From the NCBI RefSeq assembly GCF_018100925.1, contig NZ_JAGJEH010000002.1:620001-684000 (forward strand): a stretch of DNA of 64,000 nucleotides, read 5' to 3'. The translations under genes and the position numbers were made by a program. Shown piece by piece: positions 7,617 through 15,437 of this stretch; position 1 is the stretch's first letter; every line of letters starts with the position of its first letter. The notes under the pieces are model-generated. The model did not search any database. It saw only the letters and a list, made by a program, of their open reading frames with translations, and was not told where the DNA came from. This stretch comes from Pseudoalteromonas luteoviolacea. Its GTDB lineage: Bacteria; Pseudomonadota; Gammaproteobacteria; Enterobacterales; Alteromonadaceae.

Positions 7617-8732
7617 TTAGCTTAATACGTCTTGAAGCGCGGCGATTAACAATGCGACATTTTGCTCGTTGGCAGTCGAGCCCATTAGGCCGATACGCCA
7701 TGTTTTGCCTGCAAGCTGGCCCAGTCCAGCACCAATCTCAAGGTTGTATTTGCTTAGTAAAGCTGTACGCACGGTGTTGTCATCTATTCCGTTAGGGATC
7801 AAGACGGAATTCAGTTGTGGTAAACGGTGGGGCTCATCAACTAAAAACTCAATGTTGAGCTTTTCAAGGCCAGATTTTAGTGCGAGGTGTAAATTGTGAT
7901 GTCGCTGCCAAGCATTTTCTAGCCCTTCTTGTTTCAACATGAGTAAGGATTCGTGCAGTGCATACAATGAATTGATAGGGGCTGTGTGGTGGTAGCTACG
8001 CTTACCTTCGCCTGACCAGTAGTTCATCACTAAAGATTGATCTAAAAACCAGCTTTGTACTTTGCTTTTGCGTGACTTCAAGACTTCTACTGCTTTGTCA
8101 CTAAAACTGATGGGTGAGATCCCTGGGACACATGACAAGCATTTTTGCGAGCCGGAATATATCGCATCAATTCCCCACTCATCTACTTTTAGTTCGCTAC
8201 CGCCGAGAGATGTCACTGCATCAACAATGCTAAGGGCATTGTATTTCTTTGCCAATTGGCACAAGGTTTTTGCATCGCTGCGCGCACCAGTGGAAGTTTC
8301 TGCATGAACAAATGCCAGTGCTTTTACTGTGGGGTTGGCTTTAAATGCATCTTCAACTTTGTCAAGCGTCACAGGATCGCCCCATTTATCCTCTACGATA
8401 ATAGCCTGAGCACCAACTCGTTCTATGTTTTCTTTGAGTCGTGTACCGAATACACCATTAATACACACAATGACTTTGTCATTGGGTTCTATAAGGTTCA
8501 CAACACAGGCTTCCATACCCGCCGACCCCGGTGCAGACAACGCAATGGTAAATGTGTTTTCTGTGTTAAACGCATATTGTAAAAGTTGTTTAATTTCATC
8601 CATCAAGCCAATGAATTGAGGATCTAAATGGCCTATGGTTGGTCTAGAGAGCGCCCCTAAAACACGAGGCGAGACATTAGAAGGTCCTGGTCCCATTAGG
8701 ATACGTGGGGTTGGGTTAAATGATTCAAACAT
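7617..8732 (-). CDS. Class V aminotransferase, alanine/serine-glyoxylate type
   Basis: A 371-residue PLP enzyme of fold type I, class V. The N terminus has the family pattern LMGPGPSNV, followed by GHLDPQF, and the internal aldimine Lys is K197 in SGSQKCL. VDAVTSLGG carries the Asp that pairs with the pyridine nitrogen. Near the end GLGQLAGKTWRIGLMG matches alanine-glyoxylate and serine-glyoxylate aminotransferases, which turn glyoxylate into glycine. A purine-catabolic (S)-ureidoglycine-glyoxylate role is an alternative, but no purine genes are nearby. A LysR gene lies upstream on the same strand, 145 bases away. Confidence 0.88.
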   Translation of the reverse strand: MFESFNPTPRILMGPGPSNVSPRVLGALSRPTIGHLDPQFIGLMDEIKQLLQYAFNTENTFTIALSAPGSAGMEACVVNLIEPNDKVIVCINGVFGTRLKENIERVGAQAIIVEDKWGDPVTLDKVEDAFKANPTVKALAFVHAETSTGARSDAKTLCQLAKKYNALSIVDAVTSLGGSELKVDEWGIDAIYSGSQKCLSCVPGISPISFSDKAVEVLKSRKSKVQSWFLDQSLVMNYWSGEGKRSYHHTAPINSLYALHESLLMLKQEGLENAWQRHHNLHLALKSGLEKLNIEFLVDEPHRLPQLNSVLIPNGIDDNTVRTALLSKYNLEIGAGLGQLAGKTWRIGLMGSTANEQNVALLIAALQDVLS

Positions 8733-8877
8733 AAAAATTCCCGTTTTTAGTGTGTTAGTTATGCTCGTTGTTGTGGACTTAACAAAACTGGCCGAAATTT
8801 CTGGCTTAATTGTGTGACCTAGATGCTTTTAAATCCAGTGGTGAGATCAAGAGTTAATACTTCTTTGCTCGATTACT

Positions 8878-9735
8878 TTACTTATCAGAGAGCTGTGCTT
8901 TTAACCAGTTTATAAATATCAATTGTTGTCTGGTGTACTGAACTTCATTCAAAGGCACATAGTAACCAAGTTGTGTGCCGACAGGGCGATATGACGCTTT
9001 GGTTAAAACATTCTTTTCTATTAAGCCTTTAACAAGGCTATATGAAGCGAAAACTAGCCCACTACCTGCGATTGCTTCTTGAATGCAATACAATTCCTGA
9101 TCAAAGTACACAACCTCAAATAAATTTGCATCTAGGTCATTGTAGGCTAACCAAGCCTGCCACGGAGCGGAGGGCAGTTGCGTGTTTTTCCACTTTGGAA
9201 TAAACATGGTGGTTTTTTTCTGGGTGTTCAGTCTTGCAAGACACGCTTGATTGCCATAGGCATTAAAATTCTCAATTGAAAGCAACTGGCTCTGTTTAAT
9301 TTGGCTTGTATCTCCAAAGCGAACGGCAATCGCTTGAGAGTCATGCACTAGGTGCTCACCAGTTGCTACAGAAACTTCAAGGTTCGGGTATTCTTTATTA
9401 AACCCTCGCAATGCAGGGATCAACATTTGAGCGGCAAAGGATGACGTAGTGTGAATTTGAATGACTTTGCCTTGTTCAACCAACTGATTGACTGCGCGTT
9501 CAATGGTGCCAAACCCTGTATGGGTTGCCTGAGCCAAAAGAAAACCAGCTTTGGTAGGGGTTATTTCACGGGTTTTGCGAATAAACAAATCAATACCAAG
9601 ACGCACTTCTAAGTTTTTAATGTGGTGAGACACCGCTGTCGGCGTGATATTTAGCTCCTGAGCAGCAAGTTTAAAGCTGTTGTGCCGCGCTGCAGCTTCA
9701 AAGACCCTTAACGCCTGCATTGATACATTCAACAT
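8878..9735 (-). CDS. LysR-family regulator, GcvA-like
   Basis: A 285-residue LysR-type regulator. Residues 1-60 form the winged helix-turn-helix (ALRVFEAAARHNSFKLAAQELNI, TPTAVSHHIKNLE), and the rest is a periplasmic-binding-protein-like effector domain. The HTH sequence is closest to the GcvA/AmpR branch. I start at ATG 9735, with GAGGAAG five bases upstream; an in-frame ATG 36 bases earlier lacks a good site. It is divergent from the azoreductase gene at 9870, and the gap contains a LysR-like dyad, so it probably controls that gene. Confidence 0.88.
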   Translation of the reverse strand: MLNVSMQALRVFEAAARHNSFKLAAQELNITPTAVSHHIKNLEVRLGIDLFIRKTREITPTKAGFLLAQATHTGFGTIERAVNQLVEQGKVIQIHTTSSFAAQMLIPALRGFNKEYPNLEVSVATGEHLVHDSQAIAVRFGDTSQIKQSQLLSIENFNAYGNQACLARLNTQKKTTMFIPKWKNTQLPSAPWQAWLAYNDLDANLFEVVYFDQELYCIQEAIAGSGLVFASYSLVKGLIEKNVLTKASYRPVGTQLGYYVPLNEVQYTRQQLIFINWLKAQLSDK

Positions 9736-9769
9736 GGCTACTTCCTCAATAAAGTTTGTACAATTATAC

Positions 9770-9788
9770 ATGAGTAAAACTTACTTAT
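9770..9788. promoter_or_regulatory. Putative LysR operator
   Basis: A dyad with arms AGTAA (9773-9777) and TTACT (9781-9785), extended by AT-rich ends, lies between the divergent LysR and azoreductase genes. Size and symmetry fit the T-N11-A sites of LysR proteins. Confidence 0.4.
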
Positions 9789-9869
9789 AAAAAGGATCTT
9801 TTCATTTGTCGTGGCGGCGCATAAATCACACAATTCTCACCAATGAAACACACTAAAAAGGTTACCTCC

Positions 9870-10529
9870 ATGTTCAAACTACTTCATATAGATTCAAGCA
9901 TTAGAAAACGTCAAAACAACAACCCTCAGCATGATTCAATTTCAAAAAGGCTCGCTCATAGCTTTGTTGAAAATATGAAAGAAAGCTCATCTGTGTCTCA
10001 ATACATATACAGGGATGTAGGTATGAATCCGCCACCGTTCACGGATCAAGACTGGTTAGGTGCAGTGTTTACCCCCATAGATAAAAGAAGTACGCAGCAA
10101 TGCCAAAAGCTCGCCATCTCAGACACCTTGATCGCTGAAGTGAAAGAAGCGGATATTATCGTAATTTCAACACCAATGTATAACTATGGCATGCCCGCAC
10201 AGCTTAAAGCTTGGTTTGATCAAATTGTGAGGGTCAATGAAACATTTAGTTTTGATCTCGCTCGGGGGAATTTCCCACTAGAGCCCATATTGTCAGGGAA
10301 AACCTTAGTACTTATCACATCATGTGGCGAGTTTGGCTTTGAAGTTGGCGGGGTGAGAGAGCATATGAATCACTTGGCACCCCATATTAAGACCCTGTCT
10401 AAGTATATTGGCTGTGAACGGATATTTGAAATCGCATCTGAGTATCAAGAGTTTGCAGATCTACGACATCAAAGTTCGCTAGAAGCTGCGTTTGTAGAAA
10501 CGCGAAAACTTGCAAAGCGTCTTATTTAA
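9870..10529 (+). CDS. FMN-dependent NADH-azoreductase-like flavodoxin-fold protein
   Basis: A 219-residue protein of the flavodoxin_2 family. It has the phosphate-binding HIDSSIR start, TPMYNYGMPAQLKAWFDQI in the middle and a TSCGEFG loop, all matching AzoR-type quinone and azo reductases. These enzymes take two electrons from NAD(P)H through FMN and reduce quinones, protecting against thiol stress. The start is uncertain: ATG 9870 gives the normal family N terminus, and ATG 9843 adds nine residues. Expression is probably set by the divergent LysR gene. A terminator follows. Confidence 0.85.
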   Translation: MFKLLHIDSSIRKRQNNNPQHDSISKRLAHSFVENMKESSSVSQYIYRDVGMNPPPFTDQDWLGAVFTPIDKRSTQQCQKLAISDTLIAEVKEADIIVISTPMYNYGMPAQLKAWFDQIVRVNETFSFDLARGNFPLEPILSGKTLVLITSCGEFGFEVGGVREHMNHLAPHIKTLSKYIGCERIFEIASEYQEFADLRHQSSLEAAFVETRKLAKRLI

Positions 10530-10542
10530 TAGCACATTCCTT

Positions 10543-10578
10543 AGCCATAAACGTGTCATTCACAATTATGGCTTTTTC
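10543..10578 (+). terminator. Terminator after the azoreductase gene
   Basis: AGCCATAA (10543-10550) pairs with TTATGGCT (10566-10573) around a 15-base loop, followed by TTTT. Confidence 0.7.
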
Positions 10579-10701
10579 CACTTTAGTTCGCGCCATCATT
10601 ATCTTTTTCCATCCATTTTTACTTTACTATTTATTATCGTCAGCAGTGTCTTTATTATCTTATTGTTGTTTCAATATTAATTAAGCCAAAAGGAGTGTTA
10701 T

Positions 10702-11181
10702 TTGGTGCGACCAGCTAACCACCCATCCGTTATTGAACTCAGTAAAGCCTATTTTGAGCACCACAACCAGCCTTTAGAAATGCTACCAAACTGGCACTTT
10801 TGTGATAATGAGGCTGATGCTAACGACTGCCTCGATCTGGTGCTTGCGGGAGTGAAAAAAGCAACGTCTCCTTCTCTTTGGTGGTACAAAGTCAACGATA
10901 TTGCATTACCACAAGTCGGTGATTTAAATATTGTCACAGACTGGCATGGTTATGCTCACTGTATTGTCAAAACAACCAAAGTAACCATAGTCCCCTTTAA
11001 CCTTATTGATGATACCTATGCCGCTTTGGAAGGGGAGGGGGACAAGTCGCTGGCGTATTGGCGACAGGTTCATTGGGCGTATTACCAAAGAGAATTGGCT
11101 GAAACAAAGTACACGCCGGCTCACGATATGCCTATTGTATGCGAAGAGTTTGAAGTAGTTTTTACTTTGGAGGATAAATGA
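10702..11181 (+). CDS. ASCH-domain protein
   Basis: A 159-residue protein with the ASCH (PUA-like) fold. The pattern WHFCDNEADANDCLDLVLAG, then VKKATSP, GDLNIVTDWHGYAHCIVKT and a late EGDKSLAYWRQVHWAYY fits the bacterial ASCH/DUF984 group. Related E. coli YqfB is an N4-acetylcytidine amidohydrolase; RNA binding or nucleoside hydrolysis is possible here but not shown. The start is TTG 10702 or GTG 10705; AAAAGGAG upstream fits both. Its last four bases overlap the HAD gene, so the two are translationally coupled. Confidence 0.8.
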   Translation: MVRPANHPSVIELSKAYFEHHNQPLEMLPNWHFCDNEADANDCLDLVLAGVKKATSPSLWWYKVNDIALPQVGDLNIVTDWHGYAHCIVKTTKVTIVPFNLIDDTYAALEGEGDKSLAYWRQVHWAYYQRELAETKYTPAHDMPIVCEEFEVVFTLEDK

Positions 11182-11834
11182 TTGACGCTGTGATATTTGA
11201 TATGGACGGTACCTTAATAGATTCTGAACCGATGTGGCAGGCCGCGGAAAAGCTGGTTTTTGGCAGTCTTGGCGTAGATGTACGCGATGAGCTAGCGGCT
11301 AGAACTGCGTCCATGACAACCATACAAGCTGCTGAATTTTGGTATCAACATGCACCTTGGGAAGGGCCGAGTACGTCACAAGTCGCTGACCAAGTCGTTT
11401 TACGTGTCGCTGAATTAATTGTTCTTCAAGGAGAGGCTTTGGCTGGTGTTCATCATGCGTTATCGTTGCTGCGAGCGAAAAAACTTAAGATAGGTTTAGC
11501 AACTAACGCACCCATGACGCTGATACCTGTGGTGTTCGACAAGCTGGATATAGGTCATTATTTTACGACTTATTGTTCATCTGATAATGAAATGGCAGGC
11601 AAACCTTCTCCAGATGTTTATTTGACTGCGGCGAAGGAAATGGGCGTTTTACCTGAACGATGTTTAGCTGTTGAAGACTCCGTAACAGGCATGAAAGCAG
11701 CGCAAGCGGCAAATATGCGCACGCTTGTGGTTCCACAAAAGTCACAGTTCAATAATGTCAAATTTGATAAGGCCGATATGAAACTTGAAAGCTTGCTCGC
11801 GTTAACAGAGTCGCACTTAGCATTAAACGAGTAG
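11178..11834 (+). CDS. hxpB: HAD-family sugar-phosphate phosphatase, HxpB/YniC-like
   Basis: A 218-residue haloacid dehalogenase-type phosphatase. Motif I is DMDGTLIDSE with nucleophile D8 and acid/base D10; motif II is ATNAP; motif III is KPSPDVYL; motif IV is VEDSVTGMKAA. The cap is the small helical type between motifs I and II. E. coli HxpB (YniC) acts on hexitol phosphates and 2-deoxyglucose-6-phosphate, and the length agrees. It overlaps the ASCH gene by four bases (ATGA), suggesting joint expression, though I know of no shared pathway. Confidence 0.8.
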   Translation: MIDAVIFDMDGTLIDSEPMWQAAEKLVFGSLGVDVRDELAARTASMTTIQAAEFWYQHAPWEGPSTSQVADQVVLRVAELIVLQGEALAGVHHALSLLRAKKLKIGLATNAPMTLIPVVFDKLDIGHYFTTYCSSDNEMAGKPSPDVYLTAAKEMGVLPERCLAVEDSVTGMKAAQAANMRTLVVPQKSQFNNVKFDKADMKLESLLALTESHLALNE

Positions 11835-11954
11835 GTATGCTCGGCCAATATGCGTCAAAACACAGCAAAATAAGTTGCTTAACTTTGCGTTTATTGAAAG
11901 CAGTGACTAGCATCAAGCTTGGTAAGCAAATAAATTACAGCGGAAAGGAAGGCA

Positions 11955-12314
11955 ATGAAGATTTTAGTTGTAGATGATACGTACTTTATGAGGGAGCTTA
12001 TCTGTGAGAGTTTGCAAGAACAAGGGTTTAAAGAGCTGACGCAGGCGAGTAATGGCGAAGAAGCTCTGAATGCGCTGTCGAACAAACACTACGATCTCAT
12101 TGTTACCGATTGGAATATGCCGAAAATAAATGGTGTTGAGCTGATTAAAAAGATGAAACTTAACCCAGCACTTCGCCACACCAAAATTATTATGCTAACA
12201 GGTGACACAACCCCTGAAAAAATCTTAGAAATGAAAGAGCTAGGTGTCAATGGCTACATTTCAAAACCATTCACTCCAGAGTTACTTACTGAATTAGTTA
12301 TAAAATTATCTTAG
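11955..12314 (+). CDS. Stand-alone CheY-like response regulator
   Basis: A single receiver domain of 119 residues with no output domain. Acidic residues D7 and D8, phospho-acceptor D52 (VTDWNMP), T82 (IIMLTGDT) and K104 (GYISKPF) are all in place, so it should be phosphorylated. The sequence around the acceptor (TDWNMPKINGVELI) is much like CheY, but no chemotaxis genes are near, and single receivers also serve as phosphate carriers or in GGDEF and HPt circuits. The partner kinase cannot be told from here. Confidence 0.9.
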   Translation: MKILVVDDTYFMRELICESLQEQGFKELTQASNGEEALNALSNKHYDLIVTDWNMPKINGVELIKKMKLNPALRHTKIIMLTGDTTPEKILEMKELGVNGYISKPFTPELLTELVIKLS

Positions 12315-12413
12315 ATTTTTCAGATGCTTACTTACCTTATCTAACGTACTTTTTTAACTTGTTCTCTTGCCTTATTCTATTTAATAGAAATGCAGTTACT
12401 TTAAGGAGATGAG

Positions 12414-13361
12414 ATGCAAGATATAGAGCAAAAACAAACGCAGATCCTAACAATGCTCGAAAAAGGGGTTACCGAACAAGACTTTGAACGCATTGCAGAA
12501 GACACCCTAATAGAAAACCTAAACAGCCCGTCTGATGACTTACAACTACTTAGCCTACATCTAATTCATGATTATTTAAGTCGCGCTAGTGACCGCGATA
12601 GAGCGCAAATAAAGATAGAAAATCTATATTGGTTAACTGCTAACGAGCATACGCGTGCGAATGAGACGCTTGGTCAGTTAATTGCGGCAGAAAAGTTGAA
12701 CTTAGGCCATAAATTAGGTGTTGCAGAAACAACAGGCAACTCAGCTCTTCCTCGTGTGTTTAATATGGCAAATAGTCGTAGTAAAAAGGCGATATTAATC
12801 CATGGTACTTGGGCAAACGGTAATGCTTGGTATCAAAGAGGTGGGGATTTTTACAATTACCTGACCAACAACCATTTTGATGTCATGCCTTTTCATTGGA
12901 GTGGGGCGAATCAGCATGCAGATAGGGTAATGGCTGCGGTGAATTTACGTGCTTTGATAGAAAACGGTCAAAATAGTCATGTATTCAAAAAAGATTCTGC
13001 TGGTTTTTATGATGTTGAAATTTATGCCCATAGCCATGGTGGCAATGTCGCACTAAAAGCATTGAGATTAGGGTTAAAGGTATCGAAAGTTGTTTTAATG
13101 GGTACCCCGGTTAGGTATCAGTACATGCCGTTATTACGCAATGTGTCAAATGGGGTATTTAATGTGTTTTCGTTAGGAGATAAAGTCCAAATTGTTGGTG
13201 CGATGGGAAGTAAGCGCGGTGGTCGTGCAATTAGTGACAGTGAAAAAGGTGTTAACTATCTAGCTGAAGAGAATCAATCAAACCGAGCGCCAGGGCACTC
13301 AGATCTCCATGACAGTGGTGTGTGGGCAAAAAATGGTTTAGGCGATATTATGCATCAATAA
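12414..13361 (+). CDS. Alpha/beta-hydrolase-fold protein with helical N-terminal region
   Basis: A 315-residue protein. The first 120 residues look helical with no recognised domain; the rest carries alpha/beta-hydrolase signs: ILIHGTWANGNAWY (oxyanion HG) and EIYAHSHGGNVALKAL, where the Ser of A-H-S-H-G is the likely nucleophile. VVLMGTPVRYQY follows the usual strand, and a late GHSDLHDSG may supply the catalytic His. No signal peptide. AAGGAG precedes the start by six bases. It resembles lipase or esterase-like proteins, but the substrate is unknown. Confidence 0.65.
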   Translation: MQDIEQKQTQILTMLEKGVTEQDFERIAEDTLIENLNSPSDDLQLLSLHLIHDYLSRASDRDRAQIKIENLYWLTANEHTRANETLGQLIAAEKLNLGHKLGVAETTGNSALPRVFNMANSRSKKAILIHGTWANGNAWYQRGGDFYNYLTNNHFDVMPFHWSGANQHADRVMAAVNLRALIENGQNSHVFKKDSAGFYDVEIYAHSHGGNVALKALRLGLKVSKVVLMGTPVRYQYMPLLRNVSNGVFNVFSLGDKVQIVGAMGSKRGGRAISDSEKGVNYLAEENQSNRAPGHSDLHDSGVWAKNGLGDIMHQ

Positions 13362-13464
13362 AGGCGGTAATTTACCACCCAATATACCTTTAAACACTTG
13401 AAAAAAAGATAAAAGGTAGCGACTATAAGCGCACTTTTTCTACTAACCTGAAATGGAAATTATC

Positions 13465-13854
13465 ATGACAAAAGTATTGCACACAGAATCTGCACCAGCG
13501 GCAATTGGCCCCTATGTCCAAGGTGTTGACTTAGGAAACATGGTACTGACCTCTGGTCAGATCCCAGTTAATCCTGTTACAGGCGATGTTCCAGAAGCCA
13601 TTGCTGATCAAGCGAGGCAATCACTTGAGAATGTGAAAGCAGTTGTTGAGTCTTCAGGTCTAACCGTTGCTGATATTGTAAAATTGACTGTATTTGTAAA
13701 AGACTTGAATGACTTTGGCACTGTAAATGAAGTTTACGGCAAATTTTTCGACGAGCATAACGTAGCAAATTACCCTGCGCGTTCATGTGTCGAAGTTGCG
13801 CGTTTACCAAAAGATGTCAACATTGAAATTGAAGCGATTGCGGTACGTAAGTAA
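13465..13854 (+). CDS. ridA: RidA-family enamine/imine deaminase
   Basis: A 129-residue protein with nearly the full classic RidA sequence: TESAPAAIGPYVQG at the start, LTSGQIPVNP, VVESSGLTVADIVKLTVFV and a final NYPARSCVEVARLPKDVNIEIEAIA containing the active-site Arg. RidA speeds hydrolysis of reactive 2-aminoacrylate and similar imines made by PLP enzymes. ATG 13465 has GGAA six bases upstream; ATG 13453 is in frame but lacks this. A strong terminator follows, and a second RidA-type gene comes right after it. Confidence 0.93.
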   Translation: MTKVLHTESAPAAIGPYVQGVDLGNMVLTSGQIPVNPVTGDVPEAIADQARQSLENVKAVVESSGLTVADIVKLTVFVKDLNDFGTVNEVYGKFFDEHNVANYPARSCVEVARLPKDVNIEIEAIAVRK

Positions 13855-13874
13855 CGAGAGAGCAAAAAGACATT

Positions 13875-13897
13875 AAAGGAGCTTATGCTCCTTTTTT
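13875..13897 (+). terminator. Terminator after ridA
   Basis: Perfect stem AAAGGAGC (13875-13882) and GCTCCTTT (13887-13894) with a TTAT loop and a T run. Confidence 0.9.
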
Positions 13898-13970
13898 AAT
13901 TCTAAAGACGTAAATGTATTATCCAATTGCAATTACCCCCTCTACCTATCAATGATCAAGGAGTTGTACG

Positions 13971-14330
13971 ATGATTGAAAGAAAGCGAGGCCTATATGAA
14001 GGCCGTAATAAATCATCAGCCTATAAAGACTTAGTTTGGACGGTTGCAACGTCGTTTGATACTCAAGCTGACTTGGCACAGCAAACAAGACACACGCTCA
14101 ATACAATCCAAAAAAATCTAAATGAGCTGGGCTCAGATAAAGCCCGAATAGTTTCTGCTCAAGTGTATATTGCAAACATGGCAGACAAGCCAATAATGGA
14201 TGAAGTTTGGAAAGAGTGGCTTGGCCCAAACCCCGATCATTGGCCTCAGCGAGCCTGCCTTGGTGTTGACCTTGAAGGTGACGTGTTGATCGAGGTGACA
14301 GTGACCGCAGTTCGGTGCAATCCACTTTAA
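13971..14330 (+). CDS. RidA/YjgF-like protein, divergent subfamily
   Basis: A 119-residue member of the YjgF/Rid superfamily, clearly apart from the neighbouring RidA: TVATSFDTQADLAQQTRHTL, LNELGSDKARIVSAQVYIANM and WPQRACLGVDLEGDVLIEVTVTAV. The residue matching the RidA active-site Arg is kept in the PQRACL stretch. The GRNKSSAYKDLVWTVA start suits Rid subgroups of unknown substrate. It lies behind the ridA terminator, so it has its own promoter or is read through, and it is 34 bases before a GNAT gene. Confidence 0.82.
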   Translation: MIERKRGLYEGRNKSSAYKDLVWTVATSFDTQADLAQQTRHTLNTIQKNLNELGSDKARIVSAQVYIANMADKPIMDEVWKEWLGPNPDHWPQRACLGVDLEGDVLIEVTVTAVRCNPL

Positions 14331-14364
14331 TATACCCATCAATAACCTAATATCGGGAATCTTT

Positions 14365-14802
14365 ATGATTGAGCTGGTGGCGTCAGAAGTAGAACATATC
14401 GATACATTTATAGAGATGGAGCAAGAAAGCGACACGGAACACTTTATCATTCCATATACAAGGTCACAGCATTTAGCACAAATGCGCCAAACGCACACAT
14501 TGTACTTGTCTATTTTTTGTGAAGGTAGATTGTCCGGTTTTTTTATCCTAGTTAAAGCGCTTACTGGAGATGTGGAATTTCGACGTGTTGTCATCGCAAA
14601 AAAACACCGAGGGATCGGCCAGCAAGCGATTAAGGAGATGGCCCTTTATTGTAAAGTGCACTTAGGAGCTAAGAGAATATGGCTAGATGTGTTTGCGACT
14701 AACTCACGTGGTATACACGTATATCGTAAACTTGGTTACCATCAATTTGGTGTGTCGCAACACCGAGGTAAGCAACTAATTTTAATGGAAAAACATATAT
14801 AA
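14365..14802 (+). CDS. GNAT-family N-acetyltransferase
   Basis: A 145-residue GNAT protein. The acetyl-CoA pyrophosphate loop is seen as VVIAKKHRGIGQQAIKEM, close to the R-x-x-G-x-G/A pattern, and the typical NSRGIHVYRKLGYHQFG helix and strand follow. The acceptor (amino sugar, amino acid or protein) is unknown. It probably shares a transcript with the divergent RidA-like gene just upstream. It is convergent with the thioesterase gene. Confidence 0.85.
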   Translation: MIELVASEVEHIDTFIEMEQESDTEHFIIPYTRSQHLAQMRQTHTLYLSIFCEGRLSGFFILVKALTGDVEFRRVVIAKKHRGIGQQAIKEMALYCKVHLGAKRIWLDVFATNSRGIHVYRKLGYHQFGVSQHRGKQLILMEKHI

Positions 14803-14843
14803 AGCTCCTCAATTTCAAAGATAAGAGCTGTCTAGGGTTCTAC

Positions 14844-14860
14844 AGAGCCCAATTGGCTCT
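14844..14860. terminator. Small hairpin between convergent genes
   Basis: AGAGCC (14844-14849) pairs with GGCTCT (14855-14860) over five bases. There is no clear T tract, so it may end transcripts only weakly. Confidence 0.35.
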
Positions 14861-15341
14861 ATTCGTCTTGATCTAATGTAGCTTGCAGCAACGACTCCGT
14901 TTGTATCGCGATGTCTTTCATTTTTATCGCGTATTGCTCCAGTGCTTTTTGCTCAGGAGTTTGCGCAATAAATTTAGAAACGGGAATAGGGTAGCCAGCT
15001 TGATCCATAGCAATAAAACTAATGATACAGTGATTGGTTTCGACCATGTGTTGTTTTTGTGGATCGCCACACCTTACCTGTATAAATATTTGCATACTGG
15101 TTTTTCCGGTATGGGCAATTTTCGCTGATACTTCAACAATTTGACCAACTAAAATAGGACGATGAAAACGCACACCAGCAACTGAAACCGTGACGCAATA
15201 GGCGCCACTCCAGCCGGCAGCACAGGCATACCCAGCTTGATCGATCCATTTCATTACGACACCGCCGTGGACTTTTCCGCCAAAATTGACGTCGGTTGGT
15301 TCAGCTAAAAACCTGAAAATCACTTCTGATTGATTGGCCAT
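14859..15341 (-). CDS. Acyl-CoA thioesterase, hotdog fold
   Basis: A 160-residue hotdog-fold thioesterase of the YciA/acyl-CoA hydrolase group. The pattern TDVNFGGKVHGGVVMKWIDQAGYACA carries the catalytic Asp region, and VRFHRPILVGQIVEVSAKI is the usual second strand. It would release CoA from medium or long acyl-CoAs in the cytoplasm. ATG at 15341 has GAGG five bases upstream. Longer readings up to 15407 run through the terminator of the ETF-QO gene, so they are unlikely. Nearness to the beta-oxidation electron carriers suits a role in acyl-CoA balance. Confidence 0.88.
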   Translation of the reverse strand: MANQSEVIFRFLAEPTDVNFGGKVHGGVVMKWIDQAGYACAAGWSGAYCVTVSVAGVRFHRPILVGQIVEVSAKIAHTGKTSMQIFIQVRCGDPQKQHMVETNHCIISFIAMDQAGYPIPVSKFIAQTPEQKALEQYAIKMKDIAIQTESLLQATLDQDE

Positions 15342-15378
15342 ACGCGCCTCATCGTTTATCGAGTATGAGGTAAGTATA

Positions 15379-15403
15379 GAAAAAAAGGGGCGTTTCGCCC
15401 CTT
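15379..15403 (-). terminator. Terminator of the ETF-QO gene
   Basis: On the minus strand a perfect stem AAGGGGCG/CGCCCCTT with an AAA loop is followed by a run of T. It lies 35 bases past the ETF-QO stop codon. Confidence 0.92.
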
Positions 15404-15437
15404 GCAATTTGAGATATGTAAATAATTGGTTGGGTTA

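Noticed and set aside
8062-8619. Several antisense frames over the aminotransferase gene
   Set aside because: The minus strand codes for a complete enzyme with all motifs; the plus-strand frames match no family.
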